DNA of 8,441 nucleotides from Candidatus Omnitrophota bacterium (GTDB lineage Bacteria > Omnitrophota > Koll11 > Zapsychrales > Zapsychraceae): assembly GCA_023140095.1 (NCBI GenBank), contig JAGLMJ010000045.1, forward strand, positions 1 through 8,441, given 5' to 3'. Within the stretch, counting starts at the first letter, position 1. The number at the start of each line of letters is the position of its first letter. This document shows positions 1 through 5,556 of this stretch, in pieces. Below the pieces are notes generated by a model that ran no database searches, was not told the DNA's origin, and saw only the letters and a list, made by a program, of their open reading frames with translations. The translations under genes and the position numbers were made by a program.

Positions 1-208
1 CATCGGGACTTTGCCGCGCAATGGCGGCCATGACCTCTTTGCGGTCATCGAAAAGGGAAGCCAAGAAAGGGATATTTAAATTGTACCGGTCATTAAAAAG
101 GGAAGGGCTGAACGCAAGATCAGTTTTGTGACCATGTTGTTTGGCAATGGCGGAAAGCAGGCTGATCCCTAAGCGCTCCCACCCGAGAGCGACAAATGTA
201 ATGCGCAT
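1..208 (-). CDS. B12-binding radical SAM protein, N-terminal part (cut by window edge)
   Basis: Reading the minus strand from an ATG at 208 gives 69 codons without a stop up to the window edge. The peptide opens with a beta strand and loop of the cobalamin-binding (Rossmann-like) type, 'MRITFVALGWERLGISLLSA', and continues with 'FSPSLFND' and 'IPFLASLFDD'. I recognise this as the N-terminus of cobalamin-dependent radical SAM proteins (B12-binding domain followed by a radical SAM barrel), from memory of the family. The CxxxCxxC iron-sulfur motif would lie beyond the window, so the radical SAM half is inferred. The start is supported by AAAGGT on the minus strand (215-220), six bases before the ATG, and by a strong promoter candidate at 247-275. 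It follows rlmN in the same direction but probably has its own promoter. The substrate cannot be told; relatives often act on lipids, cofactors or natural products. Confidence 0.75.
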   Translation of the reverse strand, partial: MRITFVALGWERLGISLLSAIAKQHGHKTDLAFSPSLFNDRYNLNIPFLASLFDDRKEVMAAIARQSPD

Positions 209-246
209 AAACTTACCTTTAGGATTTTAAAGTTAGAAACAGGATT

Positions 247-275
247 ATTATAACAATTTAACGCATTATTGTATA
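247..275 (-). promoter_or_regulatory. Sigma-70-type promoter for the radical SAM gene
   Basis: On the minus strand a perfect TATAAT -10 box (247-252) lies 17 bases downstream of TATACA (270-275), which matches four of six -35 positions. Transcription would start near 240, giving a short leader of about 30 bases that contains the AAAGGT ribosome site. The box lies in the 93-base AT-rich gap between the rlmN stop and the radical SAM start, so it could serve only that gene. This is seen by eye, with no experimental support. Confidence 0.5.
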
Positions 276-301
276 CAAAAAGCGACGGGGAAATGGGTTT
301 T

Positions 302-1333
302 TTAAACGGTATGCCTAAGCTGGCCGCAAGCCGCTGAGACATCCTTGCCTCGAGGAGTACGTATGGTGGCATGAACGCCTACGCGCTCGAGCTGGTTTTT
401 GAAGGCAAATATTTTATTGCGGGAAGGCGGCTCATGGTCGAATTCAGAAACGGGATTATACGGGATCAAGTTGATCTTGCATAACAACCCCTTCAACAAA
501 CGGCTGATTTCCTTGGCCGCTTTGTCTGTACACGTCACATCCTTGATCAGGATATATTCAAAGGTGATCTGGCGTTTGGTCGACTTATTGTATTGCCGGC
601 AAGAGTCGATGAGATCATCGACCGGATACTTTTTGTTGACCGGCATGAGGATGCCTCGCGAGGCATCGCTGGCTCCATGCAGGGAAACGGCAAGTTCGAT
701 CTGCAGGCTCTCTTGCGCTAACTTTTTGATCTTCGGGACAAGACCGCACGTCGAGACCGTGATCCGCCGCGCGGCAATATTGATCCCTTTAGGAGAATTG
801 ATATTGCGGATGGCCTTCATAAGATTGTCATAATTATCCAAAGGCTCGCCGACGCCCATAAAAACAATGTGGGACAGTCGCCGGTCACAAGCAGCTCTTT
901 TCATATAGAGGATCTGGGACAATATCTCGGCGCAACTTAAATTTCTCTTAAAGCCGCCTATTCCGCTGGCACAAAAGCGGCAGCCGAACTTGCATCCCGC
1001 CTGGGTCGAAACGCACAGCGTGACCCGTGTCGCCGTCGGGATCAGTACTGTTTCGACTTTTTCCCTGTCATGCAATTCAAATAAGACTTTCATCGTCCCG
1101 TCGGAAGAAACATCTTTTTGAAGAACGGCCGGCTCAAGAAGATCAAAATTGTCATTCATTCGCGCGCGCAGACCCGATGAGAGATTGCTCATGTCGTTAA
1201 ACCGCTGAACACCTCTTTGATAGATCCATTCAAAGACCTGGGAGGCGCGGAACGGCGGCTCTCCAATAGATTTAAGATAAGCCGCCAACTCTTCGTAGGA
1301 TAGATCGAGAATATCACGTTTGATTTTAGTCAT
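302..1333 (-). CDS. rlmN: RlmN, dual-specificity 23S rRNA A2503 / tRNA A37 C2-methyltransferase
   Basis: 343 residues, the usual RlmN length. The radical SAM motif CxxxCxxC is C114, C118 and C121 ('GCKFGCRFCAS'). The two additional RlmN cysteines are present: C107 in 'VTLCVSTQ' and C336 in 'SAACGQL'. In E. coli the equivalents are C118 and C355, the residues that carry the methyl/methylene intermediate. The SAM-binding 'FMGVGEPLDN' is at 158-167. In the known family the enzyme methylates C2 of adenosine 2503 in the peptidyl transferase centre, and A37 of some tRNAs, tuning accuracy. Cfr (C8-specific) is the close alternative, but the wording around the motifs is RlmN-like. The only in-frame start is the ATG at 1333, because a TGA lies five codons upstream. 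It sits 15 bases after the accA stop and has no recognisable Shine-Dalgarno sequence, suggesting translation coupled to accA. Confidence 0.95.
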   Translation of the reverse strand: MTKIKRDILDLSYEELAAYLKSIGEPPFRASQVFEWIYQRGVQRFNDMSNLSSGLRARMNDNFDLLEPAVLQKDVSSDGTMKVLFELHDREKVETVLIPTATRVTLCVSTQAGCKFGCRFCASGIGGFKRNLSCAEILSQILYMKRAACDRRLSHIVFMGVGEPLDNYDNLMKAIRNINSPKGINIAARRITVSTCGLVPKIKKLAQESLQIELAVSLHGASDASRGILMPVNKKYPVDDLIDSCRQYNKSTKRQITFEYILIKDVTCTDKAAKEISRLLKGLLCKINLIPYNPVSEFDHEPPSRNKIFAFKNQLERVGVHATIRTPRGKDVSAACGQLRHTV

Positions 1334-1348
1334 GAGGAAAAATATTCA

Positions 1349-2305
1349 TTAAGGTTCCAGGACCTCACCGATCGTGCGGAATTTATGATACCGCTTCTCA
1401 ATAAGTTCGTCCTTGGAAAGAGAGGATAATTCTTTGATATGTTTAAGGATCGTGTCTTTAAACTCCATCGCGACTTGGTCCGGATTCTTATGCGCCCCGC
1501 CCGGAGGCTCCGGAATGATCTCATCAACAATACCGAATTGCAGAAGATGCTCGCTGTTCATTTTAAGCGCTTCGGCGGCTTCAGGGGCCTTGACGCTGTT
1601 GCGCCAGAGAATCGACGCGCATCCTTCGGGGGAAATAACAGAATAATAGGCATGCTGCAGGATACAGACCCTGTCCGCAACGCCGATGCCTAAAGCTCCG
1701 CCGCTGCCGCCTTCGCCGATGATCGTAGCGACGATCGGCGTCGTCAGGCCGGCCATATCGCGCAAATTCGAGGCGATCGCCTGGGCCTGCCCGCGCTCTT
1801 CCGCCCCGATCCCCGGATAAGCGCCCGGAGTATCGATAAAAATAACAATGGGTAAATGGAATTTTTCCGCCAGTTGCATGATCCGTATCGCCTTGCGGTA
1901 CCCTTCGGGATGCGCGCAACCGAAATTGCGCATGACGTTCTCCTGAGTGCCTCTTCCCTTTTGATGCCCCATCACCATAATTTTAGTTCCGTTTAATTGC
2001 GCAAAACCAGCGATGAGAGCAAAATCGTCAGCAAACTGCCGATCGCCGTGCAGTTCAACAAAATCGGTCGTCATCATGCGAATATAATCCATGGTGTAGG
2101 GACGGTCCGGATGGCGGGCGATCTGCACTCTCTGCCAGATAGTCAGACGATCGTAGATTTCGCCCTTCATCTTTTCCAATTTCTCCTCGAGCTTCTTAAT
2201 CTCCGGGTCCAGCGAGATGTTCTTATCTGTCCCGAAGTTCTTCAGCTCTTCGATCTTAGTTTCTAATTCAACGATCGGTTTTTCAAAATCCAGCACACTC
2301 ATCAT
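1349..2305 (-). CDS. accA: Acetyl-CoA carboxylase carboxyltransferase subunit alpha
   Basis: 318 residues against 319 in E. coli. With AccD it forms the alpha2beta2 carboxyltransferase that moves CO2 from carboxybiotin-BCCP to acetyl-CoA, giving malonyl-CoA for fatty acid synthesis in the cytoplasm. Family hallmarks are visible: a charged helical N-terminus starting 'LDFEKPI' (residues 5-11), 'RPYTMDYI' (68-75), 'GDRQFADDFAL' (87-97), 'GHQKGR' (113-118), 'IDTPGAYPG' (157-165) and the oxyanion-hole glycine stretch 'GEGGSGGALGIG' (197-208). The zinc-ribbon AccD subunit and biotin subunits are not in this window. Two adjacent ATGs (2305 and 2302) are possible starts. The nearest ribosome-site-like sequence, GGGGTG, is better spaced for the second. 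rlmN follows 15 bases after the stop. A conspicuous inverted repeat lies just upstream, between ldt and accA. Confidence 0.97.
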   Translation of the reverse strand: MMSVLDFEKPIVELETKIEELKNFGTDKNISLDPEIKKLEEKLEKMKGEIYDRLTIWQRVQIARHPDRPYTMDYIRMMTTDFVELHGDRQFADDFALIAGFAQLNGTKIMVMGHQKGRGTQENVMRNFGCAHPEGYRKAIRIMQLAEKFHLPIVIFIDTPGAYPGIGAEERGQAQAIASNLRDMAGLTTPIVATIIGEGGSGGALGIGVADRVCILQHAYYSVISPEGCASILWRNSVKAPEAAEALKMNSEHLLQFGIVDEIIPEPPGGAHKNPDQVAMEFKDTILKHIKELSSLSKDELIEKRYHKFRTIGEVLEP

Positions 2306-2323
2306 TTCACCCCAACAATAACA

Positions 2324-2377
2324 AACTCATAGGTGCCAGCCCTTTTTGATAAATATAAGCACTGTCAGCTATGAGTT
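2324..2377 (-). terminator. Inverted repeat between ldt and accA, possible terminator or attenuator
   Basis: The arms 2324-2339 and 2362-2377 pair at 14 of 16 positions, including nine consecutive pairs at the base (AACTCATAG / CTATGAGTT), around a 22-base loop. On the minus-strand transcript the hairpin begins 12 bases after the L,D-transpeptidase stop. It is followed by a T-rich tail, TTTGTTATTGTTGG, that runs straight into the accA ribosome site. The position and tail fit a Rho-independent terminator for the upstream pair. However, the stem base is AT-rich and the tail is not a pure T run, so an attenuator or RNA-processing site ahead of accA is also possible. Confidence 0.45.
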
Positions 2378-2389
2378 GCGGTTTAACAT

Positions 2390-3202
2390 TTAATCAACGA
2401 CAACAACTTTCGTTCCCCGTGGAATAAGGCTGTAAAGTTCTTCAACCTCTTCATTGCGCATCCTGATACAGCCGGCTGTTACCTGCCGGCCGATCAACTC
2501 CGGATCAACGGTCCCGTGAATGCCGTACCCGGAAAGGTCAAATCCGAGCCAGCGGCTGCCCAGAACATTTTGCGGGCTCTCCGGGGGAACTACAATACCT
2601 TTATTGAACCAGACCGGGTCGACGAGCCTTGAAATGATCTTGAATTCTCCTACCGGCGTACTGTTCCCGCTTCCCGTCGAGACGTTATAGACCTTAAGAA
2701 CATCGCCGTTATCTTTTAAAATAAGGAGGTTCTGGGACTTATCGACAAAAACGTTAAAAGTTCCTGTCCAAATGCGTAATTTCTGCCCAATGCGGATCAC
2801 ATTGCTGCTGAGGTTATTACTCCTTTTAATCAGGTCGATCGTCGTCCCGTATTTCTTTGCCAGTCCGCCGAGAGTATTTCCGCTTTGAACTTCATGGACG
2901 ATCGTTTTATCCGGAACGGCCGTATTGGAAAAAATAATCTGCATGTTCAGAGCTTCGAGTTCCTTTTGAACCTTCTCGACATTGCCGACATCAGGATGGT
3001 CGGTAAGAATTCTTTGATAGGCCTCTTTTGCCTGGACGATCTCCCCTTCCTGCTTTAATCCGGAAGCTTGATCATAGAGCTGAGTGCCCGTCATATCCTG
3101 CGCTGGAATCGCCTCAACAGGAGCCGGCTTCCCCTTAGGAGAGATCCATATTATTATCACAACTAAAACAGCTGCTCCACCGATCAAAATTCTTTTATCC
3201 AC
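2390..3202 (-). CDS. Membrane-anchored L,D-transpeptidase with TPR-like and LysM domains
   Basis: 270 residues. An uncleaved signal anchor (residues 4-20, 'ILIGGAAVLVVIIIWI') is followed by a helical TPR-like segment (about 38-90, with 'AKEAYQRILTDHPD'). A LysM peptidoglycan-binding domain ('HEVQSGNTLGGLAKKYGTT', about 101-145) comes next, then a YkuD/ErfK catalytic domain (about 148-270). The catalytic pair is H229 in 'GIHGT' and C245 in 'TAGCIRM', spaced as usual. The common S-H-G-C wording reads T-A-G-C here, a variation around the nucleophile. The family forms 3-3 cross-links in peptidoglycan or attaches proteins to it in the periplasm, by inference also here. The start codon is GTG at 3202, chosen because GGAGGA (3212-3217, minus strand) lies nine bases upstream. 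It begins 18 bases after the DUF212 stop, so the two are probably co-transcribed. Confidence 0.9.
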   Translation of the reverse strand: MDKRILIGGAAVLVVIIIWISPKGKPAPVEAIPAQDMTGTQLYDQASGLKQEGEIVQAKEAYQRILTDHPDVGNVEKVQKELEALNMQIIFSNTAVPDKTIVHEVQSGNTLGGLAKKYGTTIDLIKRSNNLSSNVIRIGQKLRIWTGTFNVFVDKSQNLLILKDNGDVLKVYNVSTGSGNSTPVGEFKIISRLVDPVWFNKGIVVPPESPQNVLGSRWLGFDLSGYGIHGTVDPELIGRQVTAGCIRMRNEEVEELYSLIPRGTKVVVVD

Positions 3203-3211
3203 GATGCGTCT

Positions 3212-3217
3212 TCCTCC
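3212..3217 (-). promoter_or_regulatory. Ribosome binding site that decides the GTG start of the L,D-transpeptidase
   Basis: GGAGGA on the minus strand lies nine bases before the GTG at 3202. It falls within the 18-base gap after the upstream stop codon. It is the clearest Shine-Dalgarno sequence in the window and supports GTG rather than any later start. Confidence 0.75.
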
Positions 3218-3220
3218 GTA

Positions 3221-3667
3221 TTATGACCATACCCGATAGAAAAAACTGGCGAGAACAATGCCTAAGAGACCCCCAATAATCACCTGTAAAGGAGAATGGC
3301 CAATCAGTTCAAATAAGCGGTCAGCCTCGATCTTACCCTTCCAATACATATCATCCAATATCTGGTTGAGCATGGCAGCCTGCTGACCAGCTGACCGCCG
3401 AACGCCTTGCGCATCGAACATCGTAACGATCGCAAAAACAACAGCTAAGGCAAAAGCGACCGAATCAAAACCAACGTGCAAACCGCACGTTGTCGCTAAT
3501 GCCATTGCCCCGGCAGCATGGCTCGAAGGCATCCCGCCGGTTCCGATAAACCATTTAAAATTAAATCTCCTCTCCCGGATAATACCCAAAAAAACCTTGA
3601 TCCCTTGGGCGACCGCCCAAACGAGAAAAGTGATCATTAGTATTTTATTATTGAAAAAAGCGTGCAA
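3221..3667 (-). CDS. Divergent PAP2 / DUF212 family membrane protein (YuiD-like)
   Basis: 148 residues, typical for the family. Hydrophobic segments at about 9-30, 68-86 and 126-144 mark a small integral membrane protein. The signature motifs are 'GTGGMPSSHAAG' (42-53), 'MFDAQGVRRSAGQQA' (83-97) and 'GHSPLQVIIGG' (123-133). These define DUF212, described as related to acid phosphatase/vanadium haloperoxidase (PAP2). The biochemical role is not established; a phosphatase on a lipid phosphate is a guess from the fold. The reading starts at TTG (3667), with a weak AAGG about 12 bases upstream and a stop just beyond. The next in-frame ATG (codon 11) would cut into the first membrane helix, so TTG is preferred but not certain. 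It is the first gene of the minus-strand series. Confidence 0.85.
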   Translation of the reverse strand: MHAFFNNKILMITFLVWAVAQGIKVFLGIIRERRFNFKWFIGTGGMPSSHAAGAMALATTCGLHVGFDSVAFALAVVFAIVTMFDAQGVRRSAGQQAAMLNQILDDMYWKGKIEADRLFELIGHSPLQVIIGGLLGIVLASFFYRVWS

Positions 3668-3731
3668 TGTGTCCGAAGCCCTTATTCTTCAAGTTGTTAG
3701 ACTTTTGTTCTTTTCTTGATTGCCTCTACTA

Positions 3732-3760
3732 TTGACGGGAAAACGAAACCATGTTAGATT
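3732..3760 (+). promoter_or_regulatory. Candidate promoter for comM
   Basis: TTGACG (3732-3737, five of six -35 matches) is followed after 17 bases by TAGATT (3755-3760, four of six -10 matches). Transcription would start near 3767, leaving a leader of about 110 bases that contains the hairpin over the comM ribosome site. The -10 lies directly beside the -10 of the opposing promoter, so the two RNA polymerases would compete. Confidence 0.4.
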
Positions 3761-3762
3761 AT

Positions 3763-3790
3763 ATTATATGCAGCATGCCTGAAAAAGCAA
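3763..3790 (-). promoter_or_regulatory. Candidate promoter for the DUF212-ldt pair
   Basis: On the minus strand TATAAT (3763-3768) lies 16 bases downstream of TTGCTT (3785-3790), whose first three bases match the -35 consensus. It would drive transcription of the DUF212 gene with a leader of about 90 bases. The -35 box overlaps the left arm of a small dyad at 3788-3804. Confidence 0.45.
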
Positions 3791-3804
3791 GGTCTTTTAC
3801 CTTG
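3788..3804. repeat. Small dyad CAAGGT-N5-ACCTTG over a -35 box
   Basis: CAAGGT (3788-3793) and ACCTTG (3799-3804) form a perfect six-base inverted repeat around CTTTT. Its left arm overlaps the -35 box of the minus-strand promoter candidate, which is where a repressor operator would sit. No regulator is encoded nearby, and a dyad of this size can arise by chance. Confidence 0.3.
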
Positions 3805-3834
3805 ACACCCAGTCCCTCATTTTTCCCCTGAATC

Positions 3835-3879
3835 GGGTTATCCCCCCTGTATCAACTTAATATTAAAGGGGGATAATCC
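3835..3879 (+). promoter_or_regulatory. Hairpin enclosing the comM ribosome binding site
   Basis: GGGTTATCCCCC (3835-3846) pairs without a break with GGGGGATAATCC (3868-3879): eleven Watson-Crick pairs and one G-U wobble around a 21-base loop. The right arm contains the Shine-Dalgarno sequence GGGGGA (3868-3873), and its last base is the one before the comM ATG at 3880. In the mRNA the ribosome site would therefore be fully paired. The loop also holds the palindrome TTAATATTAA (3857-3866), so at DNA level this could instead be a nested operator. The pairing is directly visible; the regulatory role is inferred. Confidence 0.6.
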
Positions 3880-5412
3880 ATGTTAGCCAAAGTCTATAGT
3901 TTCGGAATAAACGGGCTTGACGCCTATCCGGTCACCATTGAGATCGATGTGGCGCGCGGGCTTCCGGCAACGATCATTGTCGGATTACCGGATAGCGCCA
4001 TCCGGGAAAGTAAAGAGCGTGTCCGGTCGGCGATTAAGAACAGCGGATACAAATTCGGCCCCAAACGGATTACGATCAATCTCTCCCCGGCCGATGTCAA
4101 AAAAGAAGGCCCTTCGTTCGATCTTGCCATAGCTCTGGGGATCTTAGCCGCAACGGGTCAGGTCGATTCCACTCATTTGAACAAATTTGCTTTCCTCGGA
4201 GAGCTTTCCTTAGACGGCCATATCCAGCCGGTCAGCGGGACGCTCTCCGCCGCTCTTGCGGTCACCAAAACCCGTTTTAAAGGATTGATCCTCCCCTCGG
4301 CAAATGCGCCCGAAGCTGCCGTTTCCCAACACACCTGCGTCTACCCGGTGAAAACCTTAAATGGAATTGTCCGATTTTTAAATGACACAAGCACGCTAGA
4401 ACCGTTTAAGCTGGACCCGTCGCTGATCTTTCAGAAGGCGATCAGCCATGATATCGATTTCAGCGATGTCAAAGGGCAAACCCACGTCAAAAGAGGACTT
4501 GAGATCGCCGCAGCCGGAAGCCATAACGTCCTTCTGATCGGCCCGCCGGGAAGCGGAAAAAGCATGCTCGCCAAAAGACTGCCAACCATCCTGCCGGATA
4601 TGAATTTGGAAGAGTCTCTTGAAACAACAAAGATCCACTCCGTCATGGGGCTTTTAGGCAACACGCAGGGAATTGTTTCCAGAAGGCCTTTCCGCTCCCC
4701 CCATCATACCACCTCCGATGTAGCCGTTGTCGGCGGCGGATCCATTCCCAAACCCGGAGAGGTCACATTAAGCCATAACGGCATATTGTTTCTCGATGAA
4801 TTGCCGGAATTTAACCGTAATGTCTTGGAATCGCTGCGGCAGCCTCTGGAAGACTATTGTGTGACTATTTCCCGGGCCATACGAACAGTCCGTTTTCCCT
4901 CAAAATTCATGCTTGTCTGTGCCATGAACCCCTGTCCGTGCGGATTCTTCACGGATGCCAAAAAGGAGTGCCATTGCACCCCCACCCAAATTCAGCGGTA
5001 TATGTCGAAGATCTCCGGCCCTTTGCTGGACCGTATCGACCTTCATTTGGAAGTTCCTGCTGTAAGTTCGACAGACTTGCTCAATAATGTAAAAGCTGAG
5101 AATTCACATGATATTAAAGAGAGGATCATAAGAGCGCAATCCCAACAGCAACAGAGGCTTATCGATGCCCCTATAACCGCGAATAGCCACATGAATCACC
5201 GTCAGATTAAGAAATTTTGCGCATTAAATGATGAGGGAAAGAAACTTCTAAAAGACGCTATCGAAGAACTTGGCCTTTCAGCCCGAGCTTACGATAAAAT
5301 CCTGAAGGTCGCCCGGACCATTGCGGACTTAGCCGAAGAAGAACAGATCCTCCCCGAATTCCTCGCCGAGGCCATACAGTACCGCTGTTTAGACAGGAGT
5401 TGGTGGTCTTGA
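3880..5412 (+). CDS. comM: ComM/YifB family Mg-chelatase-like AAA+ ATPase
   Basis: 510 residues, full family length. The N-terminal Lon-like/ChlI domain (about 1-165) has 'GLPDSAIRESKERVRSAI' (35-52) and 'PADVKKEGPSFDL' (70-82). The AAA+ core has Walker A 'GPPGSGKS' (221-228), 'RPFRSPHHTTSD' (269-280) and Walker B 'ILFLDELPEF' (302-311). A cysteine cluster follows, 'NPCPCGFF' (C352, C354) and 'CHC' (C364, C366). The sensor/arginine region is 'GPLLDRIDLHLEVP' (380-393), and a C-terminal Mg-chelatase helical domain ends at 510. In Vibrio and Haemophilus ComM is a hexameric helicase promoting branch migration during natural transformation; elsewhere the role is inferred. The ATG at 3880 has a strong GGGGGA ribosome site six bases upstream, but that site lies inside a 12-pair hairpin. 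The gene diverges from the DUF212 gene. A decayed second copy of its cysteine-cluster region lies at 8087-8155. Confidence 0.95.
   Translation: MLAKVYSFGINGLDAYPVTIEIDVARGLPATIIVGLPDSAIRESKERVRSAIKNSGYKFGPKRITINLSPADVKKEGPSFDLAIALGILAATGQVDSTHLNKFAFLGELSLDGHIQPVSGTLSAALAVTKTRFKGLILPSANAPEAAVSQHTCVYPVKTLNGIVRFLNDTSTLEPFKLDPSLIFQKAISHDIDFSDVKGQTHVKRGLEIAAAGSHNVLLIGPPGSGKSMLAKRLPTILPDMNLEESLETTKIHSVMGLLGNTQGIVSRRPFRSPHHTTSDVAVVGGGSIPKPGEVTLSHNGILFLDELPEFNRNVLESLRQPLEDYCVTISRAIRTVRFPSKFMLVCAMNPCPCGFFTDAKKECHCTPTQIQRYMSKISGPLLDRIDLHLEVPAVSSTDLLNNVKAENSHDIKERIIRAQSQQQQRLIDAPITANSHMNHRQIKKFCALNDEGKKLLKDAIEELGLSARAYDKILKVARTIADLAEEEQILPEFLAEAIQYRCLDRSWWS
4969..4987 (+). repeat. Direct repeat copy 1, inside comM
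   Basis: TGCCATTGCACCCCCACCC encodes C-H-C-T-P-T of the ComM cysteine cluster and recurs base for base at 8131-8149. Weaker similarity extends upstream of both copies (4933-4968 and 8096-8130). Confidence 0.85.
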
Positions 5413-5556
5413 TCTGATATAAACTATAGAAAAAGAGTTCAATATTTTCCTTGTTGAGTGAAAGCCGACAAAGTAAAATACCTTAAAGCTCCGGGCATAG
5501 CGGAAAAGCCCCTTATTCCCCATCACTTTACTATTAGAAAAATCTGATTAGAAAAC
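5413..5556 (+). other. Intergenic spacer between comM and the YfhO-like gene
   Basis: These 144 bases hold no gene I can support. There is no clear terminator after comM: a short TCCG/CGGA stem near 5492-5506 lacks a T run. A promoter candidate at 5451-5479 is listed separately. The spacer marks the change from balanced to AT-rich composition. Confidence 0.5.
5451..5479 (+). promoter_or_regulatory. Weak promoter candidate for the YfhO-like gene
   Basis: TTGTTG (5451-5456) and TAAAAT (5474-5479, five of six -10 matches) are separated by 17 bases. Transcription would start near 5486, about 70 bases before the ATG. The -35 match is poor, and AT-rich DNA yields such pairs easily. Confidence 0.3.

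Noticed and set aside
270..306. A-run and T-run flanking a GC stretch after rlmN as a terminator
   Set aside because: The inner bases do not pair, so the only stem would be A-T pairs.
399..833. Long plus-strand open frame opposite rlmN
   Set aside because: It lies antisense to a clearly conserved gene and its peptide resembles no family I know; it is a shadow frame.
3802..3807. Perfect TTGACA on the plus strand upstream of comM
   Set aside because: No -10-like hexamer lies 15-19 bases downstream; that stretch is C-rich. TTGACG/TAGATT further upstream is the better candidate.
5490..5510. Possible terminator after comM (TCCG/CGGA stem)
   Set aside because: The stem is four pairs and is not followed by a T run.
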